This document shows, piece by piece, positions 1-8,696 of a DNA stretch of 64,000 nt. The notes beneath the pieces were generated by a model. The model had not been told where the DNA came from. It made no database searches and saw only the letters and a program-made list of their open reading frames with translations. The translations under genes were made by a program, and so were the position numbers. Each line of letters opens with the position of its first letter. The first letter of the stretch is position 1. This DNA comes from UBA8437 sp964646205 (lineage in GTDB: Bacteria > Planctomycetota > Planctomycetia > Planctomycetales > Planctomycetaceae): contig CAZYAZ010000013.1 in the NCBI GenBank assembly GCA_964646205.1, forward strand, positions 1 to 64,000. The letters run 5' to 3'.

Positions 1-1104
1 CGTCGTGAACGGCCCAACGCTGAGTCTCACCGTGCCACCGTTGTCAAAGCTTCCCGCCGCACGGTGGACTCCGGGAGCACAATGCAGCCCGGCACGAACC
101 TGGATCTCAAATGATTCATCCAGCACTGTGGCCAATATGTGAGGCTCCATGTTGGTGGCGACGATGCTGACCACGCCGACGTGAGGAGAATCGAGTGGGG
201 GGCCAATAATTGAGATGTTTGCCAGTGAGGCAAGTCCGGAAACCAGCCTCTCGGTCAAGGATTCCTCGGCTGCCGCGATGGTTTCAATTCCCTTGTCTTC
301 CAGCCAGGTCAACCCAGCTTCCAGTCCGAACAATCCCGGGACATTCGGATTGCCGGCTTCAAATCGATCGGGCATCGTCAGTGGTTGACGGTCTTGGTCA
401 CTGAACGATCCAGTGCCTCCTTGGCGGAACCCTCGCAGTTGGTCTTCGATTCCCGGGCGGATGTAGAGCAGGCCAGTCCCGAGGGGGCCGAGCAATCCCT
501 TGTGACCGGCACAGGCCATCAGGTCAACTGGCCAACCGGCCAGGTCAATTGGCAGATGTCCTGCTGTCTGTGCTGCGTCGACCAGTACCAGGATCCCGGC
601 ATCGTGTGCGGCGGTTCCGATGTCGATGATTGGTTGGACGGCGCCGGTGACATTTGACGCATGCTGTACGGCGACAAGTCGGGTGTTGGTGCGTTGCGCG
701 TCGCGGACCGCCGTCGGGTCAACTCGGCCGGTCGTGTCGACAGCGACCACAGTGAGTTCGATGCCACTTCGGTCCGCGAGTGCTGTCAGTGGCCTGAGGA
801 CGGAGTTGTGTTCGGCAGCTGTCGTGATGACATGATCGCCTGGTTGGAGCAGACCGTGCAGGGCGATGTTGAGTGCATCGGTGGCGTTGAAGGCAAAGAC
901 GATCTGCTCGGGTGCCTCGGCACCCAGCAGGGCGGCGGCTCGCTTGCGGCAATTCCGCAGCACGGCATCGACTTCGACCGCTGCCCGGTGGCCGCCTCGT
1001 CCAGCTGCTGCGCCAAGCGTCCGGTTGTAACGGTCGATGGCGGCATAAACCGATTCGGGCTTCGGGAAGCTCGTGGCCGCGTTATCGAGGTATATACGGG
1101 GCAC
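1..1104 (-). CDS. Cysteine desulfurase family aminotransferase (class V), 3' end cut by window
   Basis: PLP-dependent class V aminotransferase of the cysteine desulfurase group, expected to take sulfur from L-cysteine as an enzyme persulfide. The start is GTG at 1104, with AGGACC ten bases upstream, giving YLDNAATSFPKP at the N-terminus, the usual start of this family. The internal-aldimine lysine is K202 in AGHKGLLGP, and the PLP aspartate lies in LVLVDAAQTAG (about 176). Near the C-terminus GLHCAPG holds the conserved cysteine, followed by GTVRLSVGPF. 368 codons are present and the stop lies off the left edge. It is the last gene seen in the moaD-moaE-moaA run, so a sulfur donor role for MoaD or another acceptor is attractive but unproven; general Fe-S assembly is the alternative. 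Confidence 0.88.
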   Translation of the reverse strand, partial: MPRIYLDNAATSFPKPESVYAAIDRYNRTLGAAAGRGGHRAAVEVDAVLRNCRKRAAALLGAEAPEQIVFAFNATDALNIALHGLLQPGDHVITTAAEHNSVLRPLTALADRSGIELTVVAVDTTGRVDPTAVRDAQRTNTRLVAVQHASNVTGAVQPIIDIGTAAHDAGILVLVDAAQTAGHLPIDLAGWPVDLMACAGHKGLLGPLGTGLLYIRPGIEDQLRGFRQGGTGSFSDQDRQPLTMPDRFEAGNPNVPGLFGLEAGLTWLEDKGIETIAAAEESLTERLVSGLASLANISIIGPPLDSPHVGVVSIVATNMEPHILATVLDESFEIQVRAGLHCAPGVHRAAGSFDNGGTVRLSVGPFTT

Positions 1105-1141
1105 AGGCGAGGTCCTGGGGAGGCCACGTGAAAAACGAGGG

Positions 1142-2143
1142 CTAGCCGCCGATCGAGTGCATCGGTCGATCGGGCTGGATGAAACGAGCCGTGTTGATTT
1201 CGTGCCCCTCGGACTTGGCATGGATCGATGTGGAAATCGCGTCGATGATCGAGGCGTCGTCGGTACTATCGCGAAGCAGTTGCTTGACGTCGGTTTCTTC
1301 GAGACTGAACAGGCAGTTGCGGAGTTTGCCGTCGGCGGTCAATCGAAACCGGTTGCAGTTGCCGCAGAAGGGTTCACTCACCGAGGCAATGAATCCCACA
1401 CGGCCCACGCCGTCGGCAAACTCGAATTGATTGGCCGGTGCTGTTGGGTCGGGGCGGCCACGGGCGATCAGGGGGCCGAATTCGGCTTCGAGACGTTCCC
1501 GGATTTCGGAAGCGAACAGCACCCGGTCACGTTCCCAGGCGTTGTCGGCGTCCAGGGGCATGAATTCGATGAATCGCACTTCGATTCCAGTTTCACGTGC
1601 GAGGCGTCCAAAGGGAACAACTTGATCTTCGGTGAGGCCACGGATTGAGACGGCGTTGATCTTGATCGGGTCGAATCCCGTCGCCTGGGCCGCCTCGATG
1701 CCCTCGAGCACTTTTTCATAGCCCTCGCGACGAGTCACTTCCTTGAAACGAACCGGGTCCAGTGCGTCCAGGCTGATGTTGATTCGCGAAAGTCCGGCGG
1801 CGTGGAGTTCACTGGCCTGGTCGGCCAGAAGAATTCCGTTCGTGGTGAGACCAATGTCCTTGATGCCCTTGACCCCCGAGACCCGTCGGATCAACTCGGA
1901 CAGGTCACGCCGTACCAGCGGCTCGCCGCCTGTCAGTCTCAGCTTGTTGATACCCAGTCCTGCCGCCACGCGGACGAATCGTTCGATTTCCTCGAACGTC
2001 AACAATTCGCTCCGATTCATGAACTGGACGGTGTCGGCCGGCATGCAATAGAAACAACGGATGTTGCAGCGGTCGGTGACGCTGATTCTCAGATTGTTGT
2101 GTTGTCGGCCGAATGTGTCGACGAGTGGGTGCGAGGGAGTCAT
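1142..2143 (-). CDS. moaA: GTP 3',8-cyclase MoaA (molybdenum cofactor)
   Basis: Radical SAM enzyme that rearranges GTP to 3',8-cyclo-GTP, the first committed step to molybdopterin; cytosolic, two [4Fe-4S] clusters. The 333-residue product has the radical SAM triad CNIRCFYC (C26, C30, C33), the SAM-binding LTGGEPLVR, and the C-terminal cluster motif FCGNCNRFR with a further C in LRNC. It ends in GG, as MoaA proteins do. Length is normal. It follows moaE by 27 bp on the same strand and precedes the desulfurase-like gene by 37 bp. MoaC, which makes the next intermediate, is not in this window. Confidence 0.97.
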   Translation of the reverse strand: MTPSHPLVDTFGRQHNNLRISVTDRCNIRCFYCMPADTVQFMNRSELLTFEEIERFVRVAAGLGINKLRLTGGEPLVRRDLSELIRRVSGVKGIKDIGLTTNGILLADQASELHAAGLSRINISLDALDPVRFKEVTRREGYEKVLEGIEAAQATGFDPIKINAVSIRGLTEDQVVPFGRLARETGIEVRFIEFMPLDADNAWERDRVLFASEIRERLEAEFGPLIARGRPDPTAPANQFEFADGVGRVGFIASVSEPFCGNCNRFRLTADGKLRNCLFSLEETDVKQLLRDSTDDASIIDAISTSIHAKSEGHEINTARFIQPDRPMHSIGG

Positions 2144-2170
2144 GGGCGGGTCACGCTTGGAGGATGTTGC

Positions 2171-2629
2171 TCAACTGGAGAGAGAGGTGTCGGTGGAAGC
2201 CGCATCGCTGGAAGTGTCCAGGCCCGGATGAACCCACTCGGTGGTCCCATCCTCGAAATTCTCTTTTTTCCAGATTGGCACGACCTCCTTGAGCGTGTCA
2301 ATCAGGAATCGTCCGGCTTCGAAAGCCTCGACCCGGTGTGGACAGCTGACGGCCACGGCAACACTGACGTCACCCAGTTCGAGATGTCCGAGCCGGTGAA
2401 CGATTCCACAAGCCGTGATGGGCCATTGGGAACGAGCGTTCTCGACAAGTTCCTCCAATTTCGCCGTTGCCATCTCGGGATAGGATTCGTAGTCGAGCGC
2501 CAGCGTGCGTCGCCCGTCCGTGAGTTCTCGGACTGTGCCCAGGAACAGCACGACGGCGCCGGCGGCATGATCGCGGACCGATTCGGTCAACTGGTGAGTA
2601 TCGATCGGATCGTGAGTGAGTTGGATCAT
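2171..2629 (-). CDS. moaE: Molybdopterin synthase large subunit MoaE
   Basis: Catalytic subunit that moves sulfur from the MoaD C-terminal thiocarboxylate to precursor Z, giving the molybdopterin dithiolene. I place the start at ATG 2629 (MIQLTHDPID), because this matches the family N-terminus; the open frame runs on upstream through moaD, but that extension is not MoaE-like. FLGTVRELT, LDYESYPEMA, VHRLGHLELGDVSVAVAVS and the active-site lysine region WKKENF are typical. 152 residues. moaD lies directly upstream (stop at 2664) and moaA downstream. Confidence 0.94.
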   Translation of the reverse strand: MIQLTHDPIDTHQLTESVRDHAAGAVVLFLGTVRELTDGRRTLALDYESYPEMATAKLEELVENARSQWPITACGIVHRLGHLELGDVSVAVAVSCPHRVEAFEAGRFLIDTLKEVVPIWKKENFEDGTTEWVHPGLDTSSDAASTDTSLSS

Positions 2630-2663
2630 CGAGTCAGGCCATGGAGTGGCGTTGAGTATTGTG

Positions 2664-2909
2664 TTAGCCGCCGCTGACGGGCGGGAAGCAGGCAATGGTG
2701 TCGTTGGCATCCAGTTTGACGGCATCGTCAGCGTAATTGGTACCCACGGCGATCAGTAACCCATCGGCCAACGGCACCAGTTGCGGTACGTGGACGGCCA
2801 ACGCGGACCGCACGTCCCCGACGGAAACGGGTTCGGCGAGTTCCAGGTCGACCTGTTTGCGTCCGGCAAGGTCCCGGGCGTGGGCAAACAGTTGGACGGC
2901 CACTTTCAC
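2664..2909 (-). CDS. moaD: Molybdopterin synthase sulfur carrier MoaD
   Basis: Small ubiquitin-fold sulfur carrier whose C-terminal Gly-Gly becomes a thiocarboxylate and feeds MoaE. The 81-residue product starts VKVAVQLFAHARDLAG and ends FPPVSGG, with the diagnostic terminal GG before TAA. The start is GTG at 2909, which overlaps the TGA of the upstream FAD/Fe-S gene as GTGA, so translation is probably coupled. The longer open frame upstream is a shadow of that gene. MoaD, MoaE and MoaA are consecutive here. Confidence 0.93.
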   Translation of the reverse strand: MKVAVQLFAHARDLAGRKQVDLELAEPVSVGDVRSALAVHVPQLVPLADGLLIAVGTNYADDAVKLDANDTIACFPPVSGG

Positions 2910-5900
2910 GTGATTACCAGTTGCTTTTGTGAACGATGATGCGATTGGCCCCGCGACTGGGGCAGTTGTTGCTGGATTTCCGGGATCAGGCCGTAGGCCA
3001 ATGCCATGAGTTTCAGAGGGTGAAGAGTCGGCGTGTGGGATCCCTGCTGCATCTGCAGCCGACACCCACTGCACTCGGTAGTTCCGATTCCAAGATCGCC
3101 CTGCTGCATCCTGCTGATCAGTGGCCGCCCGATTTCGATCGACGTCACAAAATTGTCGTGCGCGATCCCCCAGGCGCCAGCCATTCCCGAGCAACCTGAT
3201 TCAATTGTAGAAACCTGCAAACCGGGAATCAAACCGAGCAAATCTCTCAGTGAGGACCGGTCGCCCAGGGCCTTGAGGTGACAGGGGGTGTGGTACCCGG
3301 CCACCAGTTCCAGTTCCTGAAAGTCCAGCGACAATTGACCTGCGGCGTGAAGTTCGGCCAGGAATGTCCCGGCCTCGATCACCTGTTCTGCCACCGCCGG
3401 GGCGTCGGGATGATCGACCAGGCGGGGGTACTCCTGTTGCAGGCAGACGACCGCTGAGGGTTCACTGCAGATGATCCGATGGCCCTCGCGAGCCAGTTCT
3501 CCAAGTTCTCGAAGGTTCCATTCGGCCACTCGTCGGGCCGAATCGAGGTCGCCGGCGGTGATCATCGCCATCCCCGAGGGGTATTGATCGCGGGGCACGA
3601 AGACGGGGATGTCGTTGTGTTCGAGGATGCGGATCAGTGCCGTGGCGAGTTCGGGGTCATGGTGGTTGGCAAAGTGGTCGACGAAGTAGACCACCGGCTT
3701 GGGGCGTGCGCCGGGGCGTGGCCGGAATGACCAGCGTCGTGGCAGGTTCCTCAGAAACGAGCGTCGGGCCAGTGTTGGCAAACGCCGTTCACGGTGAATC
3801 CCGAACAGTTTTTCGATCAGCCACCGGGCCGGAGGTTGCTCGAGCAGCCAGTTTGTTGCCCTGGGCATCAGACCACCCAGGGCGACCAGGTTGTGGATTC
3901 CAGCAGCAGACCGGTCGGCCCGGGTCATTCCATCGACGGTGGCCTGGACCGCCTTGGCCTCGACCATCATCTGCGGCACGTTGACGTGGCCCGGACACTC
4001 CAACTGGCACTGCTTGCAGTTGAAGCACAGCGCGGAGAGTTGTCGGAGTTCCTCGGAGGCGAGGGCTTCGGAACCGAGTGGTCCAAACACGGAGCGGATG
4101 GCGTTCGCCTTGGCTCTTGGGCTGGCGTGCTCGGAGGGATCGATCCGAAAAAACGGGCACATTCGTTGCAGGGGAGACACCGTTCGACAGGCCGCGCAGC
4201 CGTTGCAGTCGTTGGCGGCTTCGGTGAATTCCTCCGCTGTCCAAGACGCCCCCAGCGCCACCAGGTCCGTCTCTGCCGGGTCGGGAACGGTGTCCGAGGG
4301 GGAGAGTGGTGTGGTGGAAACGGTGGCCTGTTCTGCCGGGCGAAAGTCGAGCCGACTCAGGTGTCGTGAGTCGGGTACGATTTTTCCGGGATTGAGTCGC
4401 CCCTGGGGGTCAAAGAGATCCTTGACGAACTGGAAGACCCGGCAGAGTGGTCCGTACTGTTTCGTGAGGAAGCGGGTACGCGAGAGGCCGTCGCCGTGTT
4501 CCCCGCTGATGGTTCCACCCAATCGGAACACCTCCTCGTAGAGGCTCGCGGCGAGTTGTTCGAGCCGGGCACCATCGTCGATGGCGGGAGCCGGAAGAAA
4601 CGGTCGCAGGTGCAATTGGCCAGCTGCTGCGTGAGCGTAAAGCGAAGCGGTGGTCTCCTGGTCCTGGAAGACTCGCTGTGCGGAGATCAGGAATTCATGC
4701 AATTGCTCGGGAGGCACGGCGATGTCTTCGACAAACGGCAGTGGGCGGGTGGCGCCTTTGAGCCGGGACAGCAGCGGGACAACACGTTGCGGCAGTGACC
4801 AGAGGAATTCCACGTCGTCGAAGTTGTGAGCTTCGAATGCGACCCGGGTTGACTGGGCCGTGGCGCGTGCGGCCGAAACGACCCGGGCAATTCTTTCCCG
4901 CGTTTCGCGTTCACTCATTCCGACCTGTTCAACGATCAGCGCCGCCTCGGTTCCCGCGGGAATCATGGATCCGAATCGCGGGTCCGACTCTCGTCCCAGG
5001 CTCAGTACCCGTCGGTCCATCAGGTCACAGGCCGAGGGTTGCAGGGTGGAGATGGCCTGGACACACCGCGTGGCTTCCTGGAGGCGTCCGAACAGGAGCA
5101 ACACGATGCCACGGTGTTCGGGCAGGGGAGACGTGTGCAACGTGGCGCGAGTGAACAGCCCCAGTGTTCCTTCTGAACCGACGAGCATGCGAGCGAGTTC
5201 GAGCCGATCCTCGGAGAGAATTCCTCGCAGAAGATACCCGCTACAATTGCGTGGCAGTGCTGGTTGGCGTTCGCGAATCAGTTCGTCGTTTTCCCGGAGG
5301 ATGCGTTCGAGGTTGTCGCAGAGCCTCTGGTGGGGGTCGGTTGGATCGATCGCCCTGCTGATTGTCCGGCTCACCAGTTGTTCACTTCCCGCTTCGATTA
5401 CCGAGCCGTCTCCGGTGACCAGTTCGATTTGCTGGACATGGTCTCGCGTCGAACCGATACGGACCGAACGTGATCCGGCGGCATCGACGGCCAGCATGCC
5501 GCCGACGGTCGTGACTGCACCGGTGGAAGGATCTGGTGGGAAGTATCGTCCCAGTGGTCGGAGATACCGGTTGAGTTCATCACGCACGACACCTGGTTCG
5601 ACGGTGACCGTTCCCGAGTCGACCGAGACGACATGGTGGAGGTGTCGCGAGAAGTCGACGACGATACCCGGGCCGAGACAGCCGCCTGCCACGCCACTGC
5701 CGGCTCCGCGTGGAAATACTCCCAACTCGGCCTCGGCCGCGTACTGCACGATGGCCACGACATCATCCCGGGTGCGTGGGCGGGCGACGGCCAGGGGCGG
5801 GATCTCGTAGAGACTGCCGTCACTGGCGTAGAGAGCTGTCGAGAGCGGATCGACGAGCAGTTCGCCCTCGAGAACGCTGCCAAGATCTTCGAGCATCAAC

Positions 5901-5917
5901 TGGCGTTGCTCATCCAC
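2906..5917 (-). CDS. Fused FAD-linked oxidase / Fe-S (GlcD-GlcF-type) oxidoreductase
   Basis: Large flavoprotein dehydrogenase for a 2-hydroxy acid such as D-lactate, glycolate or 2-hydroxyglutarate. Order of parts: FAD-binding PCMH domain (GVFPRGAGSGVAGG, then TTVGGMLAVDAAGSRSVR), FAD-oxidase C-terminal domain (ISGEHGDGLSR), a two-cluster ferredoxin segment (CNGCAAC then CFNCKQCQLECPG), and a C-terminal CCG-type region (AGYHTPCHLKALG, ESGCSGMAGAWG). About 1003 residues from GTG 5917, which has GGAG upstream; ATG 5896 is an alternative, and the longer open frame to 6112 has no family similarity at its N-terminus. GlcD- and GlcF-type halves are joined as in bacterial Dld/YdiJ-type enzymes. The stop overlaps the moaD start. 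The substrate cannot be read from sequence. Confidence 0.9.
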   Translation of the reverse strand: MDEQRQLMLEDLGSVLEGELLVDPLSTALYASDGSLYEIPPLAVARPRTRDDVVAIVQYAAEAELGVFPRGAGSGVAGGCLGPGIVVDFSRHLHHVVSVDSGTVTVEPGVVRDELNRYLRPLGRYFPPDPSTGAVTTVGGMLAVDAAGSRSVRIGSTRDHVQQIELVTGDGSVIEAGSEQLVSRTISRAIDPTDPHQRLCDNLERILRENDELIRERQPALPRNCSGYLLRGILSEDRLELARMLVGSEGTLGLFTRATLHTSPLPEHRGIVLLLFGRLQEATRCVQAISTLQPSACDLMDRRVLSLGRESDPRFGSMIPAGTEAALIVEQVGMSERETRERIARVVSAARATAQSTRVAFEAHNFDDVEFLWSLPQRVVPLLSRLKGATRPLPFVEDIAVPPEQLHEFLISAQRVFQDQETTASLYAHAAAGQLHLRPFLPAPAIDDGARLEQLAASLYEEVFRLGGTISGEHGDGLSRTRFLTKQYGPLCRVFQFVKDLFDPQGRLNPGKIVPDSRHLSRLDFRPAEQATVSTTPLSPSDTVPDPAETDLVALGASWTAEEFTEAANDCNGCAACRTVSPLQRMCPFFRIDPSEHASPRAKANAIRSVFGPLGSEALASEELRQLSALCFNCKQCQLECPGHVNVPQMMVEAKAVQATVDGMTRADRSAAGIHNLVALGGLMPRATNWLLEQPPARWLIEKLFGIHRERRLPTLARRSFLRNLPRRWSFRPRPGARPKPVVYFVDHFANHHDPELATALIRILEHNDIPVFVPRDQYPSGMAMITAGDLDSARRVAEWNLRELGELAREGHRIICSEPSAVVCLQQEYPRLVDHPDAPAVAEQVIEAGTFLAELHAAGQLSLDFQELELVAGYHTPCHLKALGDRSSLRDLLGLIPGLQVSTIESGCSGMAGAWGIAHDNFVTSIEIGRPLISRMQQGDLGIGTTECSGCRLQMQQGSHTPTLHPLKLMALAYGLIPEIQQQLPQSRGQSHHRSQKQLVIT

Positions 5918-5991
5918 GCGTTCGCGACTCCGTTGACTCGGTGAGCAGAATCCGTTTGGTAACGTCCGGTGATGTGTGAGTTGCCGGCGGA

Positions 5992-6462
5992 TTATTCCGC
6001 GAGATCCGATGGATCCCGGCGGAGAGCCTCCTGACGATAACGTTCGGCTCGTTCGTGATCGAATCGCTCGTAACCGTCGGTCGGACCCTCGAGCCGGTGC
6101 CGGGCCTGGCACCGGTAACAGACCAGCACGTCTTTCATCAGACTATACAACGCCAAATCGAGGAGTGCGAACAGCATCAGGATGCCGATGGCCCACTCGG
6201 GTTGGTACTGTGCCCAGGCGAGGGTCGAGAGGGTGCCGCCGAGAACAACCAGGCCGATCCCAACCGCGTGTGGGAAGTCCTTTTGCCGCCAGAGATCTCG
6301 TTCGCCGCACGCCAGGCATTCGGCCAGCCGGCCGTCTTCCCATGACGATTCGGGGATGGACCTCTGGAAGTCACAGGCGGGGCAGGCCAGGAGATTCTCG
6401 TTCAGGCCATCGGTGACCCGCCCGGTCTGTTCACATCGAGGACAATTGAAGTCGAGTTGCAT
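5992..6462 (-). CDS. Hypothetical zinc-ribbon membrane protein
   Basis: No family recognised. The 156-residue product starts MQLDFNCPRCEQTG and carries three CxxC knuckles near the N-terminus (CPRC, CPAC, CLAC) and a fourth, CYRC, after the membrane part, so it resembles a double zinc ribbon. Two hydrophobic segments (about 75-120, including AVGIGLVVLGGTLSTLAWA and a segment from IGILMLFALLDL) would form a hairpin with both ribbons in the cytoplasm. The C-terminus is charged (YERFDHERAERYRQEALRR). ATG 6462 is chosen because the cysteine motif starts there. It lies 74 bp before the FAD/Fe-S gene on the same strand and may be co-transcribed. Confidence 0.72.
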   Translation of the reverse strand: MQLDFNCPRCEQTGRVTDGLNENLLACPACDFQRSIPESSWEDGRLAECLACGERDLWRQKDFPHAVGIGLVVLGGTLSTLAWAQYQPEWAIGILMLFALLDLALYSLMKDVLVCYRCQARHRLEGPTDGYERFDHERAERYRQEALRRDPSDLAE

Positions 6463-6520
6463 GGGAAGTGGCCGGGCGTCGAGCGGATTCTTGATGATGG
6501 TGGAACAGGCTGCGGTCAAC

Positions 6521-7312
6521 CTAGACCGGGATCGAAAATTCATGAGCCAGCAGCGTGGCGGTCAATTCTCCCGTGAGGGTCAACACCACTCCCACGTAGA
6601 GTACCCCGGTGGCCGATTGCGTGTTGCGGTACTCGAGAATTCTCCAGACCATCACCACGACCACCAGTGGACTGATCAGTCCGGCAAGCCATCGCAGCGA
6701 CAGCAGTAACCTCTGGTGGTCCGAGTCGGGCAGGCCTCCGATTATCAGGAGCCCAACGGTGGCCAGCACGATTCTCAGCAGCGTGGCGGCTCCCAGGACG
6801 AGGTTGAGTCGTTTGAGAGGCGCCAGAGGCATGCCGCTGGCCGTCAGGTACCAGTGTCCCAGCAGCATGCTGACCATGGCAGCACCCAGCAACAGGGCGG
6901 TTGACAGTTCCGAGGCAACGACCATCAGAGACATTGGCAAAGAGGTCGGATTGATGATCCAGGCCGATTGGACCAGCAGCGAGAGTGAAAGCCCCGTGAT
7001 CACAACGATGCAGACCGTTCCGAATCGGCGTCGGCCCAGGGCCCAGGTGAAGCTGCCGATATAGGCCACGACGGCCGTCGCTCCGCAGAGCCAGGTGTCG
7101 GTATGAATTCCCCACGGGTGGCCAGGATTCCCCACCTCGTCGGAAGCGGGGCTGTTCCAGCCGCCCAGGTGAGTCAGGCCGGCGAGGACTGACAGCCCCA
7201 GAACAATCAGCATCTGGATCCGAAAGAAGCCATCTGTGATCTGCCGCCTGTCCGCCAAGCACCATGCCAGGCTCATTCCACAGATCAACCGGATGGCGAA
7301 CTGGGCGATCAC
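6521..7312 (-). CDS. Hypothetical polytopic membrane protein
   Basis: 263 residues, mostly hydrophobic, with about seven predicted transmembrane helices (for example LIVLGLSVLAGLTHL, GATAVVAYIGSFTWAL, FGTVCIVVITGLSLSLLV, LSTALLLGAAMVSMLLGHW, LVLGAATLLRIVLATVGLLI and a C-terminal GVVLTLTGELTATLLAHEF). I do not recognise the family; the overall look is of the cytochrome b561 / DmsC-like class, but no clear haem-ligand set can be assigned. The start is GTG 7312, only 31 bp after the folE stop, so it is probably in the folE transcript. Confidence 0.68.
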   Translation of the reverse strand: MIAQFAIRLICGMSLAWCLADRRQITDGFFRIQMLIVLGLSVLAGLTHLGGWNSPASDEVGNPGHPWGIHTDTWLCGATAVVAYIGSFTWALGRRRFGTVCIVVITGLSLSLLVQSAWIINPTSLPMSLMVVASELSTALLLGAAMVSMLLGHWYLTASGMPLAPLKRLNLVLGAATLLRIVLATVGLLIIGGLPDSDHQRLLLSLRWLAGLISPLVVVVMVWRILEYRNTQSATGVLYVGVVLTLTGELTATLLAHEFSIPV

Positions 7313-7343
7313 GAGGATTCTCTTGGGGACCAGCTGTGGGAGT

Positions 7344-7952
7344 TCAGCCTCGGTTGATCAGCGACATGACCTCGGCACGGCTGGACTGGTTGGTCTTGAA
7401 CAGACCCCGGACCGCGCTGGTGACTGTCCGGCTGCCCGGCTTACGGACGCCCCGGATCGTCATGCATGTGTGCGTCGCCTCAATCACCACGACGACCCCC
7501 TTGGCGTCGAGTTCCTCGGAGAGCAGGTCGGCAATCTGGTCGGTCATCCGTTCCTGAACCTGCGGGCGGTGTGAGACCTCTTCGACCACCCTGGCCAGCT
7601 TGCTGAGGCCGACGATCCGGCCGTTGGGAAGGTAACCAACGTGAGCGACCCCCATGAAGGGCAGCAGGTGATGTTCGCACAGGCTGTTGAAACTGATCTC
7701 CCGGACCAACACCAATTCGTCAAAGGCTTCCTGGAAGCATTTCTGCAGGTGTCGGGCGGGATCCGAATGCAGCCCGGAGAATAGCTCGGTGTACATTCGA
7801 GCCACCCGGTCAGGTGTTTCGAGCAGGCTCGATCGATCTGGATCTTCTCCGATCGCCTCGAGGATCTCACGGACGGCCTGGGCAATCCGGGGTTGGTCAA
7901 CCGGCGACGTGGGGTTGGGAGAGTCGTTGGTGTCGAGAGTTGAACGGGACAT
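7344..7952 (-). CDS. folE: GTP cyclohydrolase I FolE
   Basis: Converts GTP to 7,8-dihydroneopterin triphosphate, the entry to tetrahydrofolate. 202 residues. The zinc ligands are visible as C92 and H95 in SLCEHHLLPF and C163 in THTCMTIRG; GLSKLARVVE and the C-terminal RAEVMSLI are typical. The first 20 residues (SRSTLDTNDSPNPTSPVDQ) are a disordered extension. It is the Zn-type (FolE) rather than FolE2. folP, a later folate gene, is far away at 30039. It sits 42 bp after the LON-domain gene on the same strand. Confidence 0.96.
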   Translation of the reverse strand: MSRSTLDTNDSPNPTSPVDQPRIAQAVREILEAIGEDPDRSSLLETPDRVARMYTELFSGLHSDPARHLQKCFQEAFDELVLVREISFNSLCEHHLLPFMGVAHVGYLPNGRIVGLSKLARVVEEVSHRPQVQERMTDQIADLLSEELDAKGVVVVIEATHTCMTIRGVRKPGSRTVTSAVRGLFKTNQSSRAEVMSLINRG

Positions 7953-7994
7953 CTGGAACTCGTGAAGAATCTGTTGTGGGCTTGGGGAGGGGGA

Positions 7995-8696
7995 TCAGTT
8001 GAGACTGTAAGGTGGCGGAAAGGTCGACGGCTGGACGGTCCCATTTGCACCAAGGCAGTTTTTCAGTTCATCCAGGACCAGTAGCGCACGGATGGCGATG
8101 TTGGTTTCCTCGAGAATCGACTGTGCTGTTTTGGGTTCCAGTGGCAGTGAGAAGGCAATCACGTCACACAATCCACCGAGAGGGAGGTCGGTGTCGAGCG
8201 AGTCATGGAACGTGCTGTCGAAGTCGCAACCAGCCGCCACCTGCTGGAATCCGACCAGCAGTTCTCGCTGTCGCCGTCGCCGCACTTCGGTCGAGAGGTC
8301 TACGGGCATTTCCGGGTTCAACTCGACTCGACCGATCCGGTAGGGACGTGATTCGTGGTCTTCATCGAGCACCTCACCGCGAGCCAACCCCTCGATGACG
8401 ACCTGGTACCGACCGTCGGAGAGCATTTTTGAGGAGGCAATGCGACCGATGCAGACGGTTTGATGGATCGTGGCCGTTTTTGATTCGTAGTTCGATTCCC
8501 ACCCGGGTGTCAGCAGTGCCATGGCGATCAGCCTGTCGCCAGCCAGAGCGTCGGCGATCATCTGTCGATACCGTGGCTCGAAAATCATCAGTGGCAACAT
8601 GCCATTCGGGAACAGCACGGTGTCGGGCAACGGAAACAACGGGACGTCGCCGGTGAAGTTTCGCAGCTGATCAGGATCTGATTCGAATGGTGTCAT
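7995..8696 (-). CDS. LON substrate-binding domain protein
   Basis: Stand-alone protein of the Lon N-terminal (LON/PUA-like) domain family, without the AAA+ and protease domains of Lon. 233 residues. VPLFPLPDTVLFPNGMLPL and IFEPRYRQMIADAL form the start of the domain, followed by GRIASSKMLSDGRYQVVIEG. The family is taken to bind peptides or degrons, but its role is not settled. The ATG overlaps the TGA of the upstream DUF309 gene as ATGA (8693-8696), so the two are probably translated together. Confidence 0.88.
   Translation of the reverse strand: MTPFESDPDQLRNFTGDVPLFPLPDTVLFPNGMLPLMIFEPRYRQMIADALAGDRLIAMALLTPGWESNYESKTATIHQTVCIGRIASSKMLSDGRYQVVIEGLARGEVLDEDHESRPYRIGRVELNPEMPVDLSTEVRRRRQRELLVGFQQVAAGCDFDSTFHDSLDTDLPLGGLCDVIAFSLPLEPKTAQSILEETNIAIRALLVLDELKNCLGANGTVQPSTFPPPYSLN

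Noticed and set aside
1073..1648. Plus-strand open frames opposite moaA and the desulfurase gene
   Set aside because: They are antisense shadows of conserved genes; none has a recognisable domain.
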